From Phocoena phocoena (taxonomy: Eukaryota; Chordata; Mammalia; Artiodactyla; Phocoenidae), in assembly GCF_963924675.1 (NCBI RefSeq), contig NC_089222.1:1302001-1366000 (forward strand): a DNA stretch of 64,000 nt. Direction: 5' to 3'. The position numbers and the translations under genes were made by a program. Of this stretch, positions 1-12,846 are shown piece after piece (the first letter of the stretch is position 1; the number at the start of each line of letters is the position of its first letter). The notes under the pieces are model-generated. The model searched no databases and was not told where the DNA came from. It saw only the letters and a list, made by a program, of their open reading frames with translations.

Positions 1-118
1 GTAAGCCTGCGAAGGGGACTTGAAAGCGGGGCAGAATTTCAGGAAAACGATTGCAGGGGGTAGACTGGAATTGCCCTGAAAGCATAGGAAAAGAGGCAGA
101 ACGTCGACAATGATGCAC

Positions 119-190
119 TTGGCCAAAAAGGGCGTATGCGTTTTTTCCTGAATATATTCAGGAAAAAACGCATACGCCCTTTTTGGCCAA
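119..190. repeat. 72-bp perfect palindrome
   Basis: A spacer-free inverted repeat begins TTGGCCAAAAAGGGCG, ends with the reverse complement of that, and has its dyad inside GAATATATTC. All 36 pairs match here. The same element lies at offset 119-190 of every monomer. It is perfect at 119, 35825, 41074, 42821, 44567, 46314, 48061, 51555 and 55049, and within a few mismatches in most others. It could extrude as a cruciform or fold as an RNA hairpin. I do not know its origin; it is not part of the L1 segment. Confidence 0.95.
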
Positions 191-309
191 CCAAGCAAGC
201 CTGTAAAGGAAATCTGCACTACAATGAAGTCTCACTGCCCCCCGGGCAAAAGGGCCATCTGAAAAAAGTGTAAAATCCAGAAAGGTAGGACAGGATATGG
301 AGAACAGGG

Positions 310-1080
310 AGCCTTGTTATGCTGATTGGCAGGATGTAAATTGCCAGCAGCCACCCTGGAGAAGTGTATGGTGTTTCCTGAAACACGTAAGAAACAAAGC
401 AACACAGCCTATGGCACTTCCACTTATGGTCCTATAGCTTACGGAAATTAAAATCAAAAACAGACAGCCACCCCAATATTTGGGACGGCTGTGTTCACAA
501 GAAGCTCGTTTACAGTATCAGGTAAATATCCCAGAAAGCAAAAAATGGATAAAGAAGTTGTAGCACGTACATACAATGCAATATCACTCAGCAATGAAAT
601 CTGTGTCATCAGGCCCGTAGCGGCATAGTGAGTGGATGCAGGTACGGTGATTCTACGTAAACTACGTCACACAGAAAAAGAAACATCATAAGATATCACT
701 AATACACGGAATGTAAACTTGACTACACATGAACTGAATTAAAAAACAGAACAGGGTCTCAAATTTAGAAAGCCAACTAGTGCTTGCTTATGGGGAAAGG
801 TGCCTTGGGGTGCTGCATAAAACCAGAGACTGAAATTAGCACAGATATCTTTCCATAAGCCAAATATGTAATAGACAAGACCTACTCCTTGCTCAACGAA
901 ATGGACCCGACACCACATATACAACGCCTAGGAATATACCTGACTAGGAAAAATCTTAAAACCCATGGATATATATGTCTCCATAAGAGAATCAAGCATG
1001 TGTCCAGCGGCCGAAACGCAGCAGTGAAAATCCGATAAATCCCATTATCAAAATAAATTTCGAAAACAAAACACAAAGAC
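310..1080 (+). pseudogene. LINE-1 3' end inside the satellite monomer (representative copy)
   Basis: From about 310 the sequence follows the L1 ORF2 C-terminus: WRSVWCFLK-like, then WIKKLW and YHSA motifs, as read in the open copies further on. The ORF2 end and 3' UTR follow (CATCATAAGATATCACTAAT; the 'GACCTACTCC' block; a decayed TATATATGT...TGTACAGC...AATAAATTT end), then an A-rich relic tail. The alignment is recalled, not computed. It is corroborated by the diverged monomers at 26,122-26,310 and 27,520-27,660, which keep more L1-like versions of the same blocks. Every monomer carries this segment. Confidence 0.85.
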
Positions 1081-1747
1081 AGTGAAATAGAGAGCAATTC
1101 TTAAATAATTCACTCAGGGCATGTGATGCAACAGGGATTTAACACATCTACACCCAGAGCAGGTTGAGACATAAGGCTGGACACTTCAGGCTGATAACAT
1201 TGGTGAGTTTCGGTGAGCAAATGCAGACCCTTTGAAGTCATACTGCATGGTACTCATTCCATGGGTCCCAACTCTTCCGGTTCAAGGGATTCTTCCTCCA
1301 GCTAAAACATGCATGGGAAACCCACAGTATGGTCCACCGTGTGATTGGGAAACGATTTAAAATGCATCTCAGTTTTCGTATCCTGGTCCTCGGGTTCACC
1401 ATTCCAGATGCTTTACTAAAACTCTCCCTGCTTGGAGAGTCAGTGCCTTTAACCTCCTGTTTGGCACAGCTTGCAATTTCTGTGCAAGATGAACAGGAAT
1501 AGGGAGAACGAATGAGAGACTTACTGTAGGTGTCTGCACGGGCAAATGTAACACTCATTTCCCACCAGGAAGAGGAATTAACCAAAGGCTCAGCATGCCC
1601 TGCCGGAAACAGATTAGGGCCTGAAGCAATCCTGCGGTTTTGTGCCCAGCTCACAAGAAAGCGAGTTGAAGAAAGGAGCTCAGGGACACTGTAATTCACA
1701 AACCTGCAGAATTATAAATGACAGCTATCCTCCAAAAATATATTGAA

Positions 1748-3493
1748 GTAAGCCTGCGAAGGGGACTTGAAAGCGGGGCAGAATTTCAGGAAAACGATTG
1801 CAGGGGGTAGACTGGAATTGCCCTGAAAGCATAGGAAAAGAGGCAGAACGTCGACAATGATGCACTTGGCCAAAAAGGGCGTATGCGTTTTTTCCTGAAT
1901 ATATTCAGGTAAAAACGCATACGCACTTTTTGGCCAACCAAGCAAGCCTGTAAAAGAAATCTGCACTACAATGAAGTCTCACTGCCCCCCGGGCAAAAGG
2001 ACCATCTGAAAAAAGTGTAAAATCCAGAAAGGTAGGACAGGATATGGAGAACAGGGAGCCTTGTTATGCTGATTGGCAGGATGTAAATTGCCAGCAGCCA
2101 CCTTGGAGAAGTGTATGGTGTTTCCTGAAACACGTAAGAAACAAAGCAACACAGCCTATGGCACTTCCACTTACGGTCCTATAGCTTACGGAAATTAAAA
2201 TCAAAAACAGACAGCCACCCCAATATTTGGGACGGCTATGTTCACAAGAAGCTCGTCTACAGTATCAGGTAAATATCCCAGAAAGAAAAAATGGATAAAG
2301 AAGTTGTGGTACGTACGTACAATGCAATATCACTCAGCAATTTAACCTGTGTCATCAGGCCCGTAGCGGCATAGTGAGTGGATGCAGGTACGGTGATTCT
2401 ACGTGAACTACGTCACACAGAAAAAGAAACATCATAAGATATCACTAATACACGGAATGTAAACTTGACTACACATGAACTGAATTACAAAACAGAACAG
2501 GGTCTCAAATTTAGAAAACCAACTAGTGCTTGCTTATGGGAAAAGGTGCCTTGGGGTGCTGCATAAAACCAGAGACTGAAATTAGCACAGATAACTTTCC
2601 ATAAGCCAAATATGTAATAGACAAGACCTACTCCTTGCTCAACGAAATGGACCCAACACCACATATTCAACGCCTAGTAATATACCTGACTAGGAAGAAT
2701 ATTAAAACCCATGGATATATATGTCTCCGTAAGAGAATCAAGCGTGTGTACAGCGGCCGAAACACAGCAGTGAAAATCCGATAAATCCCATTATCAAAAT
2801 ACATTTCAAAAACAAAACACAAAGACAGTGAAATAGAGAGCCATTCTTAAATAATTCACTCAGGGCATGTGATGCAACCGGGATTGACCACATCTACACC
2901 CAGAGCTGGTTGAGACATAAGCCTGGACACTTCAGGCTGATAGCATTGGTGAGTTTCGGTGAGCAAATGCAGACCCGTTGAAGTCATACTGCATGGTACA
3001 CATTCCATGGGTCCCAACTCTCCAGGTTCAAGGGATTCTTCCTCCAGCTAAAACATGCATGGGAATCCCAGAGTATTGTCCACCGTGTGATTGGGAAACG
3101 ATTTAAAATGCATGTCAGTTTTCGTATCCTGGTCTTCGGGTTCATCATTCCAGATGCTTTACTAACACTCTCCCAACTTGGAGAGTCAGTGCCTTTAACC
3201 TCCTGTTTGGCACAGCTTGCAATTTCTGTGCAAGATGAACAGGAATAGGGAGAACCAATGAGAGACTAGCTGTAGGTGTGTGCACGGGCAAATGTAACGC
3301 TCATTTCCCACCAGGAAGGGGAATTAAACAAAGGCTCAGTGTGCACTACTGGAAACAGATTAGGGCCTGAAGCAATCCGGGGGTTTTGTGCCCAGCTCAC
3401 AAGAAAGCGAGTTGAAGAAAGGAGCTCAGGGGCACTGTAATTCACAAACCTGCAGAGTTATAAATGACAGCTATCTTCCAAAATTATATTGAA
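1748..3493 (+). repeat. Satellite monomer 2 (subfamily A)
   Basis: Palindrome 1866-1937 has two mismatched pairs (GGTAAAAAC and ACGCACTTT on the right arm). Its AATTTAACCTG at about 2,340 and GGACCATCTG at about 2,000 are shared with monomer 4 but not with monomers 1 and 3, so 1+2 and 3+4 form 3,493-bp dimers. Confidence 0.92.
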
Positions 3494-5240
3494 GTAAGCC
3501 TGCGAAGGGGACTTGAATGCGGGGCAGAATTTCAGGAAAACGATTGCAGGGGGTAGACTGGAATTGCCCTGAAAGCATAGGAAAAGAGGCAGAACGTCGA
3601 CAATGATGCACTTGGCCAAAAAGGGCGTATGCGTTTTTTCATGAATATATTCAGGAAAAAACGCATACGCCCTTTTTGGCCAACCAAGCAAGCCTGTAAA
3701 GGAAATCTGCACTACAATGAACTCTCACTGCCCCCTGGGCAAAAGGGCCATCTGATAAAAGTGTAAAATCCAGAAAGGTAGGACAGGATATGGAGAACAG
3801 GGAGCCTTGTTATGCTGATTGGCAGGATGTAAATTGCCAGCAGCCACCCTGGAGAAGTGTATGGTGTTTCCTGAAACAGGTAAGAAACAAAGCAACACAG
3901 CCTATGGCACTTCCAATTATGGTCCTATAGCTTACGGAAATTAAAATCAAAAACAGACAGCCACCCCAATATTTGGGACGTCTGTGTTCACAAGAAGCAC
4001 GTCTACAGTATCAGGTAAATATCCCAGAAAGCAAAAAATGGATAAAGAAGTTGTGGCACGTACGTGCAATGCAGTATCACTCAGCAATGAAATCTGTGTC
4101 ATCAGGCCCGTAGCGGCATAGTGAGTGGATGCAGTTACGGTAATTCTACGTGAACTACGTCACACAGAAAAAGAAACATCATAAGATATCACTAATACAC
4201 GGAATGTAAACTTGACTACACATGAACTGAATTACAAAACAGAACAGGGTCTCAAATTTAGAAAACCAACTAGTGCTTGCTTATGGGGAAAGGTGCCTTG
4301 GGGTGCTGCATAAAACCAGAGACTGAAATTAGCACAGATAACATTCCATAAGCTAAATATGTAATAGACAAGACCTACTCCTTGCTCAACGAAATGGACT
4401 CAACACCACATATTCAACGCCTAGGAATATACCTGACTATGAAGAATCTTAAAACCCATGGATATATATGTCTCCGTAAGAGAATCAAGCGTGTGTACAG
4501 CGGCCGAAACGCAGCAGTGAAAATCCGATAAATCCCATTATCAAAATAAATTTCGAAAACCAAACACAAAGACAGTGAAATAGAGAGCAATTCTTAAATA
4601 ATTCACTCAGGGCATGTGATGCAACAGGGATTTAACACATCTACACCCAGAGCAGGTTGAGACATAAGGCTGGACACTTCAGGCTGATAACATTGGTGAG
4701 TTTCGGTGAGCAAATGCAGACCCTTTGAAGTCATACTGCATGGTACCTATTCCATGGGTCCCAACTCTTCTGGTTCAAGGGATTCTTCCTCCAGCTAAAA
4801 CATGCATGGGAAACCCACAGTATGGTCCACCGTGTGACTGGGAAACGATTTAAAATGCATCTCAGTTTTCGTATCCTGGTCCTCGGGTTCACCATTCCAG
4901 ATGCTTTACTAAAACTCTCCCTGCTAGGAGAGTCAGTGCCTTTAACCTCCTGTTTGGCACAGCTTGCAATTTCTGTGCAAGATGAACAGGAATAGGGAGA
5001 ACGAATGAGAGACTTACTGTAGGTGTCTGCACGGGCAAATGTAACACTCATTTCCCACAAGGAAGAGGAATTAACCAAAGGCTCAGCATGCCCTGCCGGA
5101 AACAGATTAGGGCCTGAAGCAATCCTGCGGTTTTGTGCCCAGCTCACAAGAAAGCGAGTTGAAGAAAGGAGCTCAGGGACACTGTAATTCACAAACCTGC
5201 CGAGTTATAAATGACAGCTATCCTCCAAAAATATACTGAA
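3494..5240 (+). repeat. Satellite monomer 3 (subfamily A)
   Basis: Palindrome 3612-3683 has one mismatch near the centre (CATGAATATATTCAGG). The right two thirds are nearly the same as monomer 1 (153-codon minus-strand spurious frame at 4731-5192 matches 1238-1699). Confidence 0.92.
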
Positions 5241-6986
5241 GTAAGCCTGCGAAGGGGACTTGAAAGCGGGGCAGAATTTCAGGAAAATGATTGCAGGGGG
5301 TAGACTGGAATTGCCCTGAAAGCATAGGAAAAGAGGCAGAACGTCGACAATGATGCACTTGGCCAAAAAGGGCGTATGCGTTTTTTCCTGAATATATTCA
5401 GGTAAAAACGCATACGCACTTTTTGGCCAACCAAGCAAGCCTGTAAAGGAAATCTGCACTACAATGAAGTCTCACTGCCCCCCGGGCAAAAGGACCATCT
5501 GAAAAAAGTGTAAAATCCAGAAAGGTAGGACAGGATATGGAGAACAGGGAGCCTTGTTATGCTGATTGGCAGGATGTAAATTGCCAGCAGCCACCATGGA
5601 GAAGTGTATGGTGTTTCCTGAAACACGTAAGAAACAAAGCAACACAGCCTATGGCACTTCCACTTACGGTCCTATAGCTTACGGAAATTAAAATCAAAAA
5701 CAGACAGCCACCCCAATATTTGGGACGGCTGTGTTCACAAGAAGCTCGTCTACAGTATCAGGTAAATATCCCAGAAAGAAAAAATGGATAAAGAAGTTGT
5801 GGTACGTACGTACAATGCAATATCACTCAGCAATTTAACCTGTGTCATCAGGCCCATAGCGGCATAGTGAGTGGATGCAGGTACGGTGATTCTACCTGAA
5901 CTACGTCACACAGAAAAAGAAACATCATAAGATATCACTAATACACGGAATGTAAACTTGACTACACATGAACTGAATTACAAAACAGAACAGGGTCTCA
6001 AATTTAGAAAACCAACTAGTGCTTGCTTATGGGAAAAGGTGCCTTGGGGTGCTGCATAAAACCAGAGACTGAAATTAGCACAGATAACTTTCCATAAGCC
6101 AAATATGTAATAGAAATGACCTACTCCTTGCTCAACGAAATGGACCCAACACCACATATTCAACGCCTAGTAATATACCTGACTAGGAAGAATCTTAAAA
6201 CCCATGGATATATATGTCTCCGTAAGAGAATCAAGCGTGTGTACAGCGGCCGAAACACAGCAGTGAAAATCCGATAAATCCCATTATCAAAATACATTTC
6301 GAAAACAAAACACAAAGACAGTGAAATAGAGAGCCATTCTTAAATAATTCACTCAGGGCATGTGATGCAACCGGGATTGACCACATCTACACCCAGAGCT
6401 GGTTGAGACATAAGCCTGGACACTTCAGGCTGATAGCATTGGTGAGTTTCGGTGAGCAAATGCAGACCCGTTGAAGTCATACTGCATGGTACCCATTCCA
6501 TGGGTCCCAACTCTCCAGGTTCAAGGGATTCTTCCTCCAGCTAAAACATGCATGGGAATCCCAGAGTATTGTCCACCGTGTGATTGGGAAACGATTTAAA
6601 ATGCATGTCAGTTTTCGTATCCTGGTCTTCGGGTTCATCATTCCAGATGCTTTACTAACACTCTCCCCACTTGGAGAGTCAGTGCCTTTAACCTCCTGTT
6701 TGGCACAGCTTGCAATTTCTGTGCAAGAAGAACAGGAATAGGGAGAACCAATGAGAGACTAGCTGTAGGTGTGTGCACGGGCAAATGTAACGCTCATTTC
6801 CCACCAGGAAGAGGAATTAAACAAAGGCTCAGCATGCACTACTGGAAACAGATTAGGGCCTGAAGCAATCCGGCGGTTTTGTGCCCAGCTCACAAGAAAG
6901 CGAGTTGAAGAAAGGAGCTCAGGGGCACTGTAATTCACAAACCTGCAGAGTTATAAATGACAGCTGTCTTCCAAAATTATATTGAA
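5241..6986 (+). repeat. Satellite monomer 4 (subfamily A)
   Basis: Palindrome 5359-5430 has the same two right-arm changes as monomer 2. From about 5,890 onward its sequence recurs in the next monomer (TACCTGAACTACG, GTAATAGAAATGACC), so a copy boundary lies inside this monomer. Confidence 0.92.
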
Positions 6987-8733
6987 GTAAGCCTGCGAAG
7001 GGGACTTGAAAGCGGGGCAGAATTTCAGGAAAACGATTGCAGGGGGTAGACTGGAATTGCCCTGAAAGCATAGGAAAAGAGGCACAACGTCGACAATGAT
7101 GCACTTGGCCAAAAAGGGCGTATGCGTATTTTCCTGAATATATTCAAGAAAAAACGCATACGCCCTGTTTCGCCAACCAAGCAAGCCTGTAAAGGAAATC
7201 TGCACTACAATGAAGGCTCATTGTCCCCAGGGCAAAAGGGCCATCGGAAAAAAGTGTAAAATCCAGAAAGGTAGGACAGGATATGGAGAACAGGGAGCCT
7301 TGTTATGCTGATTGGCAGGATGTAAACTGCCAGCAGCCACCCTGGAGAAGTGTATGGTGTTTCCTGAAACACGTAAGAAACAAAGCAACACAGCCTATGG
7401 CACTTCCACTTATGGTCCTATAGCTTACGGAAATTAAAATCAAAAAGAGACAGCCACCCCAATATTTGGGACGGCTGTGTTCCCCAGAAGCTCGTCTACA
7501 GTATCAGGTAAATATCCCAGAAAGCAAAAAATGGATAAAGAAGTTGTGGCATGTACGTACAATGGAATATCACTCAGCAATGAAATCTGTGTCATCAGGC
7601 CCGTAGCGGCATAGTGAGTGGATGCAGGTACGGTGATTCTACCTGAACTACGTCACACAGAAAAAGAAACATCATAAGATATCACTAATACACGGAATGT
7701 AAACTTGACTACACATGAACTGAATTACAAAACAGAACAGGGTCTCAAATTTAGAAAACCAACTAGTGCTTGCTTATGGGAAAAGGTGCCTTGGGGTGCT
7801 GCATAAAACCAGAGACTGAAATTAGCACAGATAACTTTCCATAAGCCAAATATGTAATAGAAATGACCTACTCCTTGCTCAACGAAATGGACCCAACACC
7901 ACATATTCAACGCCTAGTAATATACCTGACTAGGAAGAATCTTAAAACCCATGGATATATATGTCTCCGTAAGAGAATCAAGCGTGTGTACAGCGGCCGA
8001 AACACAGCAGTGAAAATCCGATAAATCCCATTATCAAAATACATTTCGAAAACAAAACACAAAGACAGTGAAATAGAGAGCCATTCTTAAATAATTCACT
8101 CAGGGCATGTGATGCAACCGGGATTGACCACATCTACACCCAGAGCTGGTTGAGACATAAGCCTGGACACTTCAGGCTGATAGCATTGGTGAGTTTCGGT
8201 GAGCAAATGCAGACCCGTTGAAGTCATACTGCATGGTACCCATTCCATGGGTCCCAACTCTCCAGGTTCAAGGGATTCTTCCTCCAGCTAAAACATGCAT
8301 GGGAATCCCAGAGTATTGTCCACCGTGTGATTGGGAAACGATTTAAAATGCATGTCAGTTTTCGTATCCTGGTCTTCGGGTTCATCATTCCAGATGCTTT
8401 ACTAACACTCTCCCCACTTGGAGAGTCAGTGCCTTTAACCTCCTGTTTGGCACAGCTTGCAATTTCTGTGCAAGAAGAACAGGAATAGGGAGAACCAATG
8501 AGAGACTAGCTGTAGGTGTGTGCACGGGCAAATGTAACGCTCATTTCCCACCAGGAAGAGGAATTAAACAAAGGCTCAGCATGCACTACTGGAAACAGAT
8601 TAGGGCCTGAAGCAATCCGGCGGTTTTGTGCCCAGCTCACAAGAAAGCGAGTTGAAGAAAGGAGCTCAGGGGCACTGTAATTCACAAACCTGCAGAGTTA
8701 TAAATGACAGCTGTCTTCCAAAATTATATTGAA
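6987..8733 (+). repeat. Satellite monomer 5 (subfamily A)
   Basis: Palindrome 7105-7176 has decayed on both arms (GCGTATTTTCC, TTCAAGAAAA, CCCTGTTTCGCC). The block from about 5,890 to 7,636 is repeated with no difference I could find at 7,637 to 9,383. Confidence 0.92.
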
Positions 8734-10480
8734 GTAAGCCTGCGAAGGGGACTTGAAAGCGGGGCAGAATTTCAGGAAAACGATTGCAGGGGGTAGACTG
8801 GAATTGCCCTGAAAGCATAGGAAAAGAGGCACAACGTCGACAATGATGCACTTGGCCAAAAAGGGCGTATGCGTATTTTCCTGAATATATTCAAGAAAAA
8901 ACGCATACGCCCTGTTTCGCCAACCAAGCAAGCCTGTAAAGGAAATCTGCACTACAATGAAGGCTCATTGTCCCCAGGGCAAAAGGGCCATCGGAAAAAA
9001 GTGTAAAATCCAGAAAGGTAGGACAGGATATGGAGAACAGGGAGCCTTGTTATGCTGATTGGCAGGATGTAAACTGCCAGCAGCCACCCTGGAGAAGTGT
9101 ATGGTGTTTCCTGAAACACGTAAGAAACAAAGCAACACAGCCTATGGCACTTCCACTTATGGTCCTATAGCTTACGGAAATTAAAATCAAAAAGAGACAG
9201 CCACCCCAATATTTGGGACGGCTGTGTTCCCCAGAAGCTCGTCTACAGTATCAGGTAAATATCCCAGAAAGCAAAAAATGGATAAAGAAGTTGTGGCATG
9301 TACGTACAATGGAATATCACTCAGCAATGAAATCTGTGTCATCAGGCCCGTAGCGGCATAGTGAGTGGATGCAGGTACGGTGATTCTACGTGAACTACGT
9401 CACACAGAAATAGAAACATCATAAGATATCACTAACACACGGAATGTAAACTTGACTACACATGAACTGAATTACAAAACAGAACAGGGTCTCAAATTTA
9501 GAAAACCAACTAGTGCTTGCTTATGGGGCAAGGTGCGTTGGGGTGCTGCATAAAACCAGAGACTGAAATTAGCACAGATAACTTTCCATAAGCCAAATAT
9601 GTAATAGACAAGACCTACTCCTTGCTCAAAGAAATGGACCCAACACCATATGTTCAACGCCTACGAATATATCTGACTAGGAAGAATCTTAAAACCCATG
9701 GATATATATGTCTCCATAAGAGAATCAAGCGTGTGTACAGCGGCCGAAACGCAGCAGTGAAAATCCGATAAATCCCATTATCAAAATAAATTTCGAAAAT
9801 AAAACACAAAGACAGTGAAATAGAGAGCAATTCTTACATAATTCACTCAGGGCATGTGATGCAACCGGGATTTAAGACATCTACACCCAGACCTGGTTGA
9901 GACATAAGGCTGGACACTTCAGGCTGATAGCATTGGTGAGGTTCGGTGAGTAAATGCAGACCCTTTGAAGTCATACTGCATGGTACCCATTCCTTGGGTC
10001 CCAACACTCCAGGTTCAAGGGATTCTTCCTCCAGCTAAAACATGCATGGGAAACCCAGAGTATCGTCCACCGTGTGATTGGGAAACGATTTAAAATGCAT
10101 CTCAGTTTTCGTATCCTGGTCCTCGGGTTCACCATTCCAGATGCTTTACTAACACTCTCCCCGCTTGGAGAGTCAGTGCCTTTAACCTCCTGTTTGGCAC
10201 AGCTTGCAATTTCTGTGCAAGATGAACAGGAATAGGGAGAACCAATGAGAGACTAGCTGTAGGTGTCTGCTCGGGCAAATGTAACGCTCATTGCCCACTA
10301 GGAAGAGGAATTAACCAAAGGCTCAGCGTGCCCTGCTGGAAACAGATTAGTGCCTGAAGCAATCCTGCGGTTTTGTGCCCAGCTCACAAGAAAGCGAGTT
10401 GAAGAAAGGAGCTCAGGGGCACTGTAATTCAGAAACCTGCAGAGTTATAAATGACAGCTATCTTCCAAAAGTATATTGAA
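8734..10480 (+). repeat. Satellite monomer 6 (subfamily A)
   Basis: Carries the same decayed palindrome as monomer 5 at 8852-8923. Identity to monomer 5 stops at about 9,384, where TACGTGAACTACG replaces TACCTGAACTACG. Confidence 0.92.
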
Positions 10481-12227
10481 GTAAGCCTGCGAAGGGGACT
10501 TGAAAGCGGGGCAGAATTTCAGGAAAACGATTGCAGGGGGTAGACTGGAATTGCCCTGAAAGCATAGGAAAAGAGGCACAACGTCGACAATGATACACTT
10601 GGCCAAAAAGGGCGTATGCGTTTTTTTCCTGAATATATTCAGGAAAAAACGCATATGCACTTTTGGCCAACCAAGCAAGCCTGTAAAGGAAATCTGCACT
10701 ACAATGAAGTCTCACTGCCCCCCTGGCAAAAGGGCCATCTGCAAAAAGTGTAAAATCCAGAAAGGTAGGACAGGATATGGAGAACAGGGAGCCTTGTTAT
10801 GCTGATTGGGAGGATGTTAATTGCCAACAGCCACCCTGGAGAAGTGTATGGTGTTTCCTGAAACACGTAAGAAATAAAGGAACACAGCCTATGGCAATTG
10901 CACTTATGGTCCTCTTGCTTAGGGAAATTAAAATCAAAAACAGAGATCCACCCAAAAGTTTGGGACGGCTGTGTTCCCAAGAAGCTCGTCTACAGTACCA
11001 GGTAAATATCCCAGAAAGCAAAAAATGAATAAAGAAGTTGTGGCACGTACGTGCAATGCAATATCACTCAGCAATGAAATCTGTGTCATCAGGCCCGTAG
11101 TGGCATAGTTTTTGGATGCAGGTACGGTTAATCTACGTAAACTACATCACACAGAAAAAGAAACATCATAAGATATCACTAATACACGGAATGTAAATTT
11201 AACTACACATGAACTGAATTACAAAACTGAAAAGGGTCTCAAATTTTGAAAACCAACTAGTGCTTGCTTATGGGGAAATGTGCGTTGGGATGCTGCATAA
11301 AACCAGAGACTGAAATTAGCACAGATAACTTTCCATAAGCTAAATATGTAATAGACAAGACCTACTCCTTGCTCAACGAAATGGACTCAACACCACATAT
11401 TCAACGCTCAGGAATATACCTGACTAGGAAGAATCTTAAAACCCATGGATTTATATGTCTCCGTAAGAGAATCAAGCATGTGTACAGCGGCATAAACGCA
11501 GCAGTGAAAATCCGATAAATCCCATTATCAAAATAAATTGCAAAAACAAAACACAGAGACAGTGAAATAGGGAGCAATTCTTAAACAATTAACTCAGGGC
11601 ATGTGATGCAACCGGGATTGACCACATCTATACCCACAGCTGGTTGAGACATAAAGCTGGAATCTTCAGGCTGATAGCATTGGTGAGTTTCGGTGAGCAA
11701 ATGCAGACCCTTTGAAGTCATACTGCATGGTACCCATTCCACTGGTTCCAGCTATCCAGGTTCAAGGGATTCTTCCTCCAGCTAAAACATGCATGGGAAA
11801 CCCAGAGTATCGTCCACCGTGTGATTGGGAAACGATTTAAAATGCATCTCAGTTTTCATATCCTGGTCCTCGGGTTCACCATTCCAGATGCTTTACTAAC
11901 ACTCTCCCCGCTTGGAGAGTCAGTGCCTTTAACCTCCTGTTTGGCACAGCTTGCAATTTCTGTGCAAGATGAACAGGAATAGGGAGAACCAATGAGAGAC
12001 TAGCTGTAGTTGTCTGCATGGGCAAATGTAATGCTCATTTCCCACCAGGAAGAGGAATTAACCAAAGGCTCAGCGTGCCCTGCTGGAAAGAGATTAGTGC
12101 CTGAAGCAATCCTGCGGTTTTGTGCCCAGCTCACAAGAAAGCGAGTTGAAGAAAGGAGCTCAGGGCCACTGTAATTCACAAACCTGCACAGTTATAAATG
12201 ACAGCTATCCTCCAAAAATATATTGAA
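10481..12227 (+). repeat. Satellite monomer 7 (subfamily B-like)
   Basis: Has GCAATTGCAC and CTTGCTTAGGG in place of the A-type TAG, so the L1 ORF2 frame is open from 10777 to a TGA at 11026-11028 (WIKK codon TGG changed to TGA). Palindrome starting at 10599 has an extra T and an altered right arm. From about 12,000 it shares TAGTTGTCTGC, GTAATGCTC and AAGAGATTAGTGC with the monomer end before 60,168. Confidence 0.9.
10777..11028 (+). pseudogene. L1 ORF2 C-terminal remnant, open frame
   Basis: An 83-codon frame (MENREPCYADW...) follows the end of L1 ORF2 and keeps PPWRSVWCFLKHVRNK. It stops just before the WIKK motif. It is not expected to be expressed: it is a slice of a retrotransposon ORF inside a satellite, with no start context or promoter that I can see. 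Confidence 0.7.
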
Positions 12228-12522
12228 GTAAGCCTGCAAAGGGGACTTGAAAGCGGGGCAGAAATTCAGGAAAACGATTGAAGGGTTAAACTGGAATTGC
12301 ACTTAAAGAATAGGAAAAGAGGCAGAACGTCGATAATGATGCATTTGTCTAAAAAGTGCGGATGCTTTTTTCCCTAAATATATTCAGGAAAAAACGCATA
12401 CGCACTTTTTGGCCAACCAAGCAAGCTTGTAAATAAACCTGCACTACAATGAAGTCTCAGTGCCCCCCAGGGCAAAAAGGCCATTTAAAAAAATTTTAAA
12501 ATCCAGAAACGGAGGACAGGCA

Positions 12523-12846
12523 ATGGAAAACAGGGATCCTTATTATGCTTATGCATATGATGTAAATTGCCGACAGCCATTCTGGAGAAGTGTTATGTGT
12601 TTCCTGAAACACGTAAGAAACAAAGCAACACAGCCTATGGCACTTCCACTTATGGTCCTACAGCTTAGGGAAATTAAAATCCAAAACACCCAGCCACCTC
12701 AAAGTTTGGGACCTCTCTGTTCACAAGAACCTCGTTTACAGTACCAGGTAAATATCTCAGAGAGCAAACAATGGATAAAGAAGTTGTGGTACGTACGTAC
12801 AATGGAATATCACTCAGCAATGAAATCTGTGTCATCAGGCCCGTAG
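12523..12846 (+). pseudogene. L1 ORF2 C-terminal remnant, type C
   Basis: Open 108-codon frame from MENRDPYYAYAYDVNCRQPFW to a TAG; the frame extends upstream to an ATG at 12460. It keeps WRSVMCFLKHVRNK and WIKKLWYVRTMEYHSAMKS, the latter very close to the L1 ORF2 WIKKMW...TMEYYSA block. The EYHSA reading is nearer to L1 than the MQYHSA of subfamily B, which supports C being an older lineage. Confidence 0.75.

Larger units (their letters stand above)
1..1747 (+). repeat. Satellite monomer 1 (subfamily A)
   Basis: Used as reference for offsets. Palindrome at 119-190 is perfect. The L1-derived part runs from about 310 to 1,080, with a TAG at 435-437 in the ORF2 frame (CCTATAGCTTACGG, the mark of subfamily A). 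The A-rich relic of the L1 tail is at about 1,051-1,082. It matches monomer 3, 3,493 bp away, better than its neighbour monomer 2 (shared TTAACACATC and the GAGCAGGTTGAG variant). Confidence 0.92.

Noticed and set aside
119..190. Palindrome as a Rho-independent terminator or CRISPR-like repeat
   Set aside because: The genome is mammalian, the spacing is a fixed 1.75 kb with conserved sequence between, and there is no bacterial context.
1238..1699. Recurrent minus-strand frames (153, 100, 84 and 61 codons) in many monomers
   Set aside because: They recur because the monomer recurs. They run antisense to or outside the L1 part, several cross the palindrome, and they are broken at random in sister copies. 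The 1,747-bp period is not a multiple of three.
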